Assembly: GCA_964428275.1 (NCBI GenBank) | Contig: CAYRXN010000131.1 | Span: 1 to 20,363, forward strand | Length of the DNA stretch: 20,363 nucleotides | Source of the DNA: JALSRY01 sp964428275 | GTDB taxonomy: Bacteria; Planctomycetota; Phycisphaerae; UBA1845; Fen-1342 | Direction: 5' to 3' | Part shown: positions 14,462 to 20,363 of the stretch, one piece after another | Layout: each line of letters starts with the position of its first letter | Numbering within the stretch: position 1 is the first letter of the stretch | The notes under the pieces: generated by a model | What the model was told of the DNA's origin: nothing | Database searches by the model: none | What the model saw: the letters and a program-made list of their open reading frames with translations, nothing else | Position numbers and translations under genes: made by a program

Positions 14462-15049
14462 ATGGACGCAGCACAGGCATCGCAGGCCGGCCGGGTCGAT
14501 CTGCCGCGCATCGAGCGCGCCGTGCGGGAGATCCTCATCGCGATCGGCGAAGACCCCGACCGCGAGGGGTTGAAGAAGACGCCCAGCCGCGTCGCGCGGA
14601 TGTACGCCGAGTTGTTCTCGGGATTGCACGAGAACCCCGAGCAGCACCTGGTCACGACGTTCGACGAGGACCACCACGAGCTGGTGGCGCTGCGCGACAT
14701 CCCCTTCAACAGCATGTGCGAACACCACCTCATGCCGTTCGAGGGCCGGGCCCACATCGCCTACATCCCCGGCGGGAAGATCGTCGGGCTGTCGAAGCTG
14801 GCGCGCATCGTGGACGCCTACGCCCGGCGGCCGCAGGTTCAGGAGCGGCTCACGTCGCAGATCGCCGACCTGCTGGCGGAGAAGGTCCACGTCAAGGGTT
14901 GCGCCGTGGTGATCGAGGCCGTGCACACCTGCATGACCTGCCGCGGCGTCCGCAAGCCCGGCAGCATGATGGTCACGTCCGCGCTGCGCGGGCTGATGCA
15001 GACCGTGGACAAGACGCGGGCCGAGGCGCTGGCGATTCTGCGAGGGTAG
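14462..15049 (+). CDS. folE: GTP cyclohydrolase I
   Basis: This 195-residue enzyme converts GTP to 7,8-dihydroneopterin triphosphate, the first step towards folate (and, with other enzymes, queuosine or biopterin). The zinc-binding set is intact: Cys86 and His89 (NSMCEHHLMPFEG) and Cys157 (VHTCMTCRG), with His155 as the active-site histidine. GKIVGLSKLARIVDAYARR and RLTSQIADLL are typical of the type I enzyme. The frame is open for more than 1 kb upstream, but that is antisense-like noise over the aminopeptidase. The ATG at 14462 gives the expected length and a normal N-terminus (LPRIERAVREILIAIGED). It lies 44 nt after the aminopeptidase and 39 nt before the ChaN-like gene. The identity is very secure. 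Confidence 0.97.
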   Translation: MDAAQASQAGRVDLPRIERAVREILIAIGEDPDREGLKKTPSRVARMYAELFSGLHENPEQHLVTTFDEDHHELVALRDIPFNSMCEHHLMPFEGRAHIAYIPGGKIVGLSKLARIVDAYARRPQVQERLTSQIADLLAEKVHVKGCAVVIEAVHTCMTCRGVRKPGSMMVTSALRGLMQTVDKTRAEALAILRG

Positions 15050-15073
15050 GCGGGCGCCGCGCTGACACTTGTT

Positions 15074-15079
15074 GAGGAG
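15074..15079 (+). promoter_or_regulatory. Ribosome-binding site fixing the ChaN-like start
   Basis: GAGGAG lies 9 nt before the GTG at 15089 but only 3 nt before the in-frame TTG at 15083. The spacing favours the GTG, which also gives a compact lipoprotein signal peptide. Confidence 0.6.
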
Positions 15080-15088
15080 CGTTTGCAC

Positions 15089-16321
15089 GTGTTCGACCGA
15101 CTCTGCTTGTTTGCCGCCGGAGCCGTGTGCCTGTTGGCCGGCTGCGCGGCGCCGCGCCACATCGACCTCACCCGGCACACCGGTGGCAGCGCGTTCCTGT
15201 TCCACCAGTTCCAGAGCTACGATGGGAAGACCGGCCGGCCGCTCGATTTCGCGACCGTGGCGCAGCGCTGCGCCACGGCGGACGTCGTCCTGCTCGGCGA
15301 GCGTCACGGCGACGCGGTCTGCAACCAGCTCGAAGCGCAGCTCCTTTATGCCCTGCTCGAAACCCGGCGCCCGCTGGCGCTGGCCATGGAGTTCTTCGAA
15401 GCCGACCAGCAAGCCGCGCTGGACGCCTATCTCGACGGGCGACTCGACGAGCCCGGTTTCATCGAGCAGTCCCATCGGCCGAAGTCGTATCTCAACACGC
15501 ATCGCCCGTTGATCGAGCTTTGCCGGGCGGCGCGCGTGCCGGTGATCGCCGCGAACACGCCGCGGCGGCTCGTCAAGGCGTTTCGCAAGTCGGGCAAGGA
15601 CTACGCCGCGTTCCGGGCGTCGCTCGGGCCGGCCGATCGGCAGTGGCTCCCGCCGGACTTCAGCTACATCGAGGGTGATTACCGCACGCACTTTGCCGAA
15701 GCGATGGGCGTGACGCCGCAGTCCCCGCCGGCCAAGGGCGCGCAGCAGTCGGCCACGGCCGCGTCGCAACCCGCCGATCGCGCCCCGGCGTCCCGCCCGG
15801 CGGGCATGCCTCATACGCTCGACTGGAAGAAGTTCTACCTCGCCCAGCTGTTGTGGGACGAGGCCATGTCGGATGCGATTGCGCGCTATCGCCGGCGCTA
15901 TCCGCGCCGCCGGGTCATGCTCGTCGTGGGTGGTTTTCACGTGGAGAACGAGGGCGGGACGTTCCAGAAACTGCGGAAAAAGGCGCCCCGGGCCCGCATC
16001 GTCACGCTGGCGTACCGCTCGCATCCCGACGGACAGTTCGCCTTCGACGATGAGGACCGCGGCGCCGGCGACGTCGTGATCTACGGACTCACGCCGCCCA
16101 AACCCGAACACAAACCCACCAGCCGGCCGGCCTCGCAACCGGCAAGCCAGCCGGCGGCGACACAACCGGCGGAGCACTCCGCCCCAACGTCCACGGCGTC
16201 CTTGCCGGCGAGCCGACCCGCGCATCGGACCTCGCCCCACCCGGCGCACCCCGCGCATCCGATCCCGCACGATCCGGCTCACAAGCACGCGCCGCCGCAC
16301 AAGACCAACCCCGGCGGCTGA
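15089..16321 (+). CDS. ChaN-family (DUF399) lipoprotein with His-rich tail
   Basis: From the GTG at 15089 this is a 410-residue lipoprotein. The signal peptide ends in lipobox LAGC, with Cys19 as the lipidated residue and Ala20 after it. The ChaN domain (about 50-330) shows VVLLGERHGD, LALAMEFFEADQQAALDAY, KKFYLAQLLWDEAMSDAI and VMLVVGGFHVENEGG. ChaN proteins are iron-regulated lipoproteins, and a Campylobacter member binds haem, so a haem or iron role at the cell surface or periplasm is plausible. Two low-complexity segments are unusual: an Ala/Pro/Ser/Gln insert within the domain (about 212-243), and a C-terminal tail of SRPASQPA-type repeats ending in eight His within about 27 residues (16223-16308). 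It follows folE by 39 nt. The family is strong; metal binding by the tail is inference. Confidence 0.88.
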   Translation: MFDRLCLFAAGAVCLLAGCAAPRHIDLTRHTGGSAFLFHQFQSYDGKTGRPLDFATVAQRCATADVVLLGERHGDAVCNQLEAQLLYALLETRRPLALAMEFFEADQQAALDAYLDGRLDEPGFIEQSHRPKSYLNTHRPLIELCRAARVPVIAANTPRRLVKAFRKSGKDYAAFRASLGPADRQWLPPDFSYIEGDYRTHFAEAMGVTPQSPPAKGAQQSATAASQPADRAPASRPAGMPHTLDWKKFYLAQLLWDEAMSDAIARYRRRYPRRRVMLVVGGFHVENEGGTFQKLRKKAPRARIVTLAYRSHPDGQFAFDDEDRGAGDVVIYGLTPPKPEHKPTSRPASQPASQPAATQPAEHSAPTSTASLPASRPAHRTSPHPAHPAHPIPHDPAHKHAPPHKTNPGG

Positions 16322-16363
16322 CGCGCACGCGCTGCTTGTCACTTGCAATTCGGTATTCGCCCC

Positions 16364-16386
16364 GCGCTGCTTTGCAGAGGCAGCGC
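16364..16386. terminator. Hairpin between convergent genes, possible bidirectional terminator
   Basis: GCGCTGC (16364-16370) pairs with GCAGCGC (16380-16386) around a 9-nt loop that can itself add weak pairs. It lies in the 67-nt gap between the convergent ChaN-like and kinase genes, where a shared terminator is expected. No T-run follows on either strand, so it is not a textbook intrinsic terminator. The arm's CGCGCTGCTT also occurs at 16328-16337. Confidence 0.45.
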
Positions 16387-16388
16387 CC

Positions 16389-17624
16389 CTATTTCACCAG
16401 GATGGCGGCGAGAATGATGTTCACCAGGATGCTGACGGCCGCGATCAGGCCGAGGGCGATCGTCAGGCCCATCGGGGCGCCGGGTTTGCGGGGCGCGACG
16501 GGCTCGCGCTCCACGGCCTGCGTCTCGCCCGATTCGAGCTTGGCGAACACGTCCTGGCCGAGCGACTGCTCCGCGTACTTCGGCGGCTGGCCGCGGGCCA
16601 GCAGGTCGAGGTCCTCGATGATTTCGCGGCAGTTCTGATAGCGTTCTTCGCGGTTCTTGGCCATCATCTTTTCGATGGTCGCCGCGAAGCCGGCCGTCAG
16701 TTGCGTGTTGATGTGGTCCGGTGGCGTGAGCGGTTCCTTGAGGTGCTTGTGCATCACCGCCGACGGCGTCGGTCCCTCGAACGGCACGCGGCCCGTGACC
16801 ATGTGGTACGCGGTGGCCCCCAGCGAGTAGATGTCCGCCCGGTGGTCGATGTTGACCTCGCCGCGGATCTGTTCGGGGCTGATGTAGTACGGCGTGCCGT
16901 AGGCCCGGCCGGCCTCGGCCATCGCCGCTTCGACATCCGACGCCGCCCGCGCCAGACCCATGTCCGCCAGCTTGGCGACGTGGTCCTTCGTGAGCATGAT
17001 GTTCTTGGGCTTGACGTCGCGGTGGATGATGCCGCGCTCGTGGGCGTGCTGGAGCGCGGCGGCGACCTGGCGGATGATGCGGATGGCCTCGTCTTCGGGG
17101 TAGACGCGGTTCTGGACGATTTCGTCGTAGACGGTATCGCCCTCGACGTACTCCATCACGAAGTAGTGATAGCCGCCCGATTCGCCGACATCGATGGCCT
17201 GGACAATGTTGTTGTGGTTCAACGCGGCGGCGGCCTTGCCCTCGCGGTAGAAGCGCTCGACGAATTCCTTGTTCTTGCTGAGCCGCTTGGGCAGCACCTT
17301 GATCGCGACGGTGCGATCGAGGCTGAGCTGCTTGGCCTTGTAGACGACGGCCATGGCCCCGGCGCCGATCTTCTTCTGAAGCTGATAGCCCGGAATCTGC
17401 TGGGCCGGCCGGCCGCCGGAGTCTTCGCTGTCGCCGAGGGCGCGTTGGAGTTGTGTGCGGGTAAGAAAGCCCAAATCGACCAGGATTTCGCCTACGGGTC
17501 GGTCCTTGCCGGCTTCGCCGAGCTTGCGCTTGCGCTGGACGGCCTCGCGCAACTCTTCCTTGCTCACAAGGTTGCGCTCTACCAAAATGCGAGCGACCTG
17601 GCTATCTTCAGGGGCGTCGGACAC
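16389..17624 (-). CDS. Membrane-anchored Ser/Thr kinase with N-terminal MshEN-like region
   Basis: This is a 411-residue Hanks-type kinase. Residues 8-65 contain two tandem half-motifs (ARILVERNLVSKEELREAV and GEILVDLGFLTRTQLQRAL) that match the GspE-N/MshEN pattern, whose best-studied members bind cyclic di-GMP. The kinase core (80-345) has GAGAMAVVYKA, Lys109 (VAIK), Glu128, HRDVKPKN (201-208), DMG at 221-223 in place of DFG, and SPE at 249-251. All catalytic residues are present, so it should be active. A single membrane helix (386-409) ends the protein with only one residue after it, a tail-anchored layout. The start is a GTG with AAAGG 5 nt upstream, served by the promoter at 17672-17700. 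Kinase identity is certain; c-di-GMP control is inference. Confidence 0.93.
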   Translation of the reverse strand: MSDAPEDSQVARILVERNLVSKEELREAVQRKRKLGEAGKDRPVGEILVDLGFLTRTQLQRALGDSEDSGGRPAQQIPGYQLQKKIGAGAMAVVYKAKQLSLDRTVAIKVLPKRLSKNKEFVERFYREGKAAAALNHNNIVQAIDVGESGGYHYFVMEYVEGDTVYDEIVQNRVYPEDEAIRIIRQVAAALQHAHERGIIHRDVKPKNIMLTKDHVAKLADMGLARAASDVEAAMAEAGRAYGTPYYISPEQIRGEVNIDHRADIYSLGATAYHMVTGRVPFEGPTPSAVMHKHLKEPLTPPDHINTQLTAGFAATIEKMMAKNREERYQNCREIIEDLDLLARGQPPKYAEQSLGQDVFAKLESGETQAVEREPVAPRKPGAPMGLTIALGLIAAVSILVNIILAAILVK

Positions 17625-17671
17625 CTGCGCCTTTCCGTTGGCTTGGTCAGGTTTTTCGGCTTAGTCGCGTG

Positions 17672-17700
17672 ATTCTAGGCACTTGCAAACAGCCGGTCAA
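17672..17700 (-). promoter_or_regulatory. Sigma70-type promoter of the kinase gene
   Basis: On the minus strand, TTGACC (17700-17695) and TAGAAT (17677-17672) are separated by exactly 17 nt. Transcription should start near 17665, giving a leader of about 40 nt. The -35 element overlaps the A of the divergent gene's ATG at 17700. Confidence 0.7.
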
Positions 17701-20009
17701 TGAACACCACGAGCCCCGCCAACCCGCCTTGCCGCCCCAACCTGCCGCACCCGCGCGGTTTTCTTTCTCGGACGCAGATTCTCGCTGCATCCATACTGTT
17801 GTTTATATCGGTCGTTTCGGCCGGAGCGGATGAGGTTCCCCTGACCGATCAGACGGTGGACGATGCGATCCAGCGCGCAGCGGCCTGGATCAAGTCCCAG
17901 CGAAACGAAGCCGGCCACTGGGAGCACGGGGAAGACACCAAGGCCCGGTTCTGGGCCGGTGACAGCGCGCTGGCCTTGCTGGCCCTGCTGTACGCCGGTC
18001 AGAACCCGCGTGCGTCCGATATGCAGGCATCGCTCGAATGGCTCGCCGCCCAGCCCATGAAGGCGACGTACACCCGCGGCACGCGCGCCCACGTCTTCGC
18101 GCTGGTGCCCGGACGCAGGTACCGCGGCCAGCTGCAGGAGGACCTTCGCTGGCTCGTCCGGGCCGTACATCCCCCCAGCTCGGCGCACGCCGGCGCTTAC
18201 GGATACCTGTCGATGCAGGAGGCGCGCGGCGGCTGGTACGACAACTCGAACAGCCAGTTCGGCGTGCTGGGAGTCTGGATGGCGACCGAGTCGGGCGCGC
18301 ACGCCGGTGATCTCAAGAAATACTGGACGCAGGTGGAGAAGCACTGGCTCAGCGACCAGCGGCCCGACGGCGGCTGGGCCTACCAGGATCAGCAGAACAG
18401 CACCGGCAGCATGACCGCCGCGGGGCTCGCGACGCTCTACGTCGTGCTCGATCACCTGCACGCCGGCGGCGGCAAGCAGGCCCAGCCGCTCCTCGACGCG
18501 ATCGAGCGCGGGCTCGACTGGCTCGGCCGGAACTTCACCACCGAAAACCCGCGCGGCGCCCGCCAGTGGAAGTATTACTACCTGTACGGCGTGGAGCGCG
18601 TCGGGCGGGCCAGCGGCCGCAAGTACCTGCGCAGCGTGGACTGGTTCCGGATCGGGGCGGCCGAGCTGCTCAACGCGCAGCGCGAGGACGGAAGCTGGGA
18701 CAGCCAGTTGCGCGACACCTGCTTCGCGCTGATGTTCCTGTGCCACGGCCGCGCCCCGCTGCTGTTCAACAAGCTCGACTTCGGCGGCGACTGGAACAAC
18801 TACCTGCGCGACGTGGCCGGGCTCGATCGCTACGCCCAGCACGCCTTCGAGCGTCTGCTGAACTGGCAGATCGTCTCGCTGGACGGCAACCCGGACGACC
18901 TGCTCGAAGCCCCGGTCCTCTACCTGACCGGGCGCGACGCGTGGACGCCGACCGAACGGCAGGTCCGGCGATTGCGCGAGTACTGCCTGCGCGGCGGCCT
19001 GCTGCTTGCGGTCGTGCAGCAGGGCGGCGACGGTTTTGCCGAGTCGATGCGAAGCCTCGCCGCGGCGATGTTCCCGCAGTATCCGCTCGCCGAGCTTCCC
19101 GCCACGCACCCGCTGTTTACCGGGCAGGTACAGTTCTCGATCCCCAAGCCGCCGAGAGTGCTCGCGGTCCACAACGGCGTGCGCACGCTGGTGCTGGTGT
19201 GCACCGAGGACATCGCCCGGACGTGGAACCGCTACCGGGTTGGCGCGACGCCGCGCGAGTTCTGGCTGGGCTGCAACGTGTACATGTACGCCACCGACAA
19301 GCGCATCGTCCGCAGCCGCCTGCAAACGCCGGCGATTACCGCCAAACCCGTGAAGATTCGCCGCACGATCGAGGTTGCCCGCGTCCGCTACGCCGGCGAC
19401 TGGAACGTCGAGCCCCGCGGCTGGCCGCGGCTCGCGGCGTGGATGAACAACACGACCGCGACACGGCTGCTGGTCGAGCCGGAGGTAACGCTCGATTCGG
19501 CGGCGCTGCGCGATTTTCGCGTCGCGTACATGACGGGGACCAGGGCGTTCAAGCTCACCGCGCGTGAGCGCGCGGGGCTGCGGAGGTTCCTGGCCAACGG
19601 CGGAACGCTCCTCGCGGACGCCGCCGGCGGATCGACGGAGTTCCGGCGTTCGCTTGAACGCGAGTTGACGGCGCTGCTCGGCCGCCCGCCCGAGAACCTC
19701 CGGGCCGACCATCCCATCCTGACCGGCGCGGGCATCGCGGGCGCAAGGCCGCTGAGCAACGTCGGCTATCGCCGGGCGGTTCGCCGGCCGGGCCGGGGCA
19801 AGCGGCCACCGCCGCTGCGCGCGTTTGTGCGTGGTCGCCGGGCGGTTGTGATCTACTCGCCGCTGGACATCAGCGCGGGGCTGCTGGGAACGCAGGTGTT
19901 CGGCTGCCGCGGCTATGCCCCCGAATCGGCGCTGGCGGTCGTCCGCAACATGCTGCTCTACGCGAGCCTGAGCTCGGGCGAAAAGGCCCGCTTGCAGAAA
20001 GGCGGCTGA
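17700..20009 (+). CDS. Exported alpha/alpha-toroid protein with two DUF4159 regions
   Basis: This is a 769-residue exported protein. After a basic start, a signal peptide occupies about 22-43 (ILAASILLFISVVSAGA/DE). Residues 50-360 form an alpha/alpha-toroid of the terpenoid cyclase/prenyltransferase fold with QW-like turns: NEAGHWEHG (69-77), RPDGGWAYQ (221-229) and REDGSWDSQ (328-336). No DxDD catalytic motif is present, so it is not a hopene cyclase. Residues about 385-535 look like a first, divergent DUF4159 copy (LLEAPVLYLTGRDAWT, CLRGGLLLAVV). Residues 558-765 are a full DUF4159 (VARVRYAGDWN, FRVAYMTGTRAFKLT, FLANGGTLLADAAGG, HPILTGAG). DUF4159 has a glutamine-amidotransferase-like shape of unknown role. 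The 5' gap is only 75 bp and I see no clear promoter or ribosome-binding site. Function unknown. Confidence 0.88.
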   Translation: MNTTSPANPPCRPNLPHPRGFLSRTQILAASILLFISVVSAGADEVPLTDQTVDDAIQRAAAWIKSQRNEAGHWEHGEDTKARFWAGDSALALLALLYAGQNPRASDMQASLEWLAAQPMKATYTRGTRAHVFALVPGRRYRGQLQEDLRWLVRAVHPPSSAHAGAYGYLSMQEARGGWYDNSNSQFGVLGVWMATESGAHAGDLKKYWTQVEKHWLSDQRPDGGWAYQDQQNSTGSMTAAGLATLYVVLDHLHAGGGKQAQPLLDAIERGLDWLGRNFTTENPRGARQWKYYYLYGVERVGRASGRKYLRSVDWFRIGAAELLNAQREDGSWDSQLRDTCFALMFLCHGRAPLLFNKLDFGGDWNNYLRDVAGLDRYAQHAFERLLNWQIVSLDGNPDDLLEAPVLYLTGRDAWTPTERQVRRLREYCLRGGLLLAVVQQGGDGFAESMRSLAAAMFPQYPLAELPATHPLFTGQVQFSIPKPPRVLAVHNGVRTLVLVCTEDIARTWNRYRVGATPREFWLGCNVYMYATDKRIVRSRLQTPAITAKPVKIRRTIEVARVRYAGDWNVEPRGWPRLAAWMNNTTATRLLVEPEVTLDSAALRDFRVAYMTGTRAFKLTARERAGLRRFLANGGTLLADAAGGSTEFRRSLERELTALLGRPPENLRADHPILTGAGIAGARPLSNVGYRRAVRRPGRGKRPPPLRAFVRGRRAVVIYSPLDISAGLLGTQVFGCRGYAPESALAVVRNMLLYASLSSGEKARLQKGG

Positions 20010-20071
20010 CTCGTCTTGCGAAGCCGGCCGCGGCGCGCCGGCCGCAAACTGCGTCACTGCGGGAGATCCTC

Positions 20072-20363
20072 ATGAAAACGGCGTGGACGATCGCATTGCT
20101 CGCCGCCGCAACACTCACAGGTACGGCGTGCGAGGCATACGCCCGGGACGCCCCGAGCGTCGAATCCCTCTTCGATGGAAGAACCCTCGACGGATGGGTG
20201 CAGCGCGGCGGCGAGGCGCACTATGCCGTGCAAGACGGCGTGATCGTCGGCACGACGGTGCCCCGCACGCCCAACAGTTTTCTGTGCACGAAACGCCGTT
20301 TTGGCGACTTCGAGCTGTGGCTGGAGTTCCTCGTCGATCCCAAGCTCAATTCGGGCATCCAGG
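20072..20363 (+). CDS. DUF1080 / 3-keto-disaccharide hydrolase-type protein (5' part)
   Basis: Only the first 97 residues lie in the window. A signal peptide covers about 1-24 (WTIALLAAATLTG, with likely cleavage after EAYA). It is followed by the DUF1080 hallmark SLFDGRTLDGWVQRGG, then AHYAVQDGVIVGTTVP and FGDFELWLEFLVDPKLNSGIQ. Members have a concanavalin/LamG-like fold, are abundant in Planctomycetota, and several are annotated as 3-keto-disaccharide hydrolases acting on oxidised sugars. GGGAG at 20061-20065 lies 6 nt before the ATG. It begins 62 nt after the DUF4159 gene, probably in the same transcript. A Cys at residue 20 could suggest a lipoprotein, but the preceding GTA is a poor lipobox. 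Identity is strong even though the gene is cut. Confidence 0.9.
   Translation, partial: MKTAWTIALLAAATLTGTACEAYARDAPSVESLFDGRTLDGWVQRGGEAHYAVQDGVIVGTTVPRTPNSFLCTKRRFGDFELWLEFLVDPKLNSGIQ

Noticed and set aside
16364..16386. Strong rho-independent terminator
   Set aside because: The hairpin is real, but neither strand has a T-tract after it, so it is listed only as a possible terminator.
17700..18780. Squalene-hopene or oxidosqualene cyclase activity for the toroid region
   Set aside because: QW-like turns are present, but the DxDD protonation motif is absent and the domain is only about 310 residues.
1..20363. CRISPR arrays, tRNA or rRNA genes, transposases, integrases, phage genes
   Set aside because: No regularly spaced repeats, cloverleaf sequence or mobile-element protein motifs were seen in reading both strands.

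Overview
The window is GC-rich, densely coded bacterial chromosome. The gene content points to Planctomycetota, possibly the Phycisphaerae side: a secreted HEAT-repeat protein, an alpha/alpha-toroid plus DUF4159 protein, a DUF1080 (3-keto-disaccharide hydrolase type) protein, a membrane-anchored Hanks kinase and a paired-ketosynthase operon. This placement comes from gene families only. I see no rRNA, tRNA, CRISPR array, transposase or integrase, and the region reads as ordinary chromosome rather than a recent island.

Layout. (1) 1-2042, minus: the 5' part of a secreted HEAT-repeat protein ending in a degenerate receiver-like domain, with a clear sigma70-type promoter. (2) 2520-8678, plus: a compact six-gene operon of a FabZ-like dehydratase, an unusually long acyl carrier protein, a second FabZ-like dehydratase, a ketosynthase homologue that has lost all three catalytic residues, an intact ketosynthase, and an MsbA-like ABC exporter. 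(3) 12654-8627, minus: a GT39/ArnT-like membrane protein followed by a single-frame fusion of an Mre11/SbcD-type phosphoesterase with the N-terminal half of UvrC (GIY-YIG plus cysteine region). Both genes have a -10-like hexamer exactly 7 nt before the ATG, suggesting leaderless mRNAs. (4) 12930-16321, plus: M17 leucyl aminopeptidase, GTP cyclohydrolase I and a ChaN-family lipoprotein with a His-rich tail. (5) 17624-16389, minus: a Ser/Thr kinase with an N-terminal MshEN-like (c-di-GMP-binding type) region and a C-terminal membrane anchor. (6) 17700 to the end, plus: the DUF4159 protein and the start of the DUF1080 protein.

How they work together. The 2520-8678 operon is best explained as a dedicated acyl-chain assembly line. 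A KS-alpha/KS-beta pair elongates on its own ACP, two dehydratases process the beta-hydroxyacyl intermediate, and the ABC protein moves the lipid-like product across the inner membrane. No ketoreductase or enoyl reductase is encoded here, so these would be borrowed from primary metabolism. The most unusual single protein is the phosphoesterase-GIY-YIG fusion. I do not claim that either is undescribed; that needs a database search I could not run.
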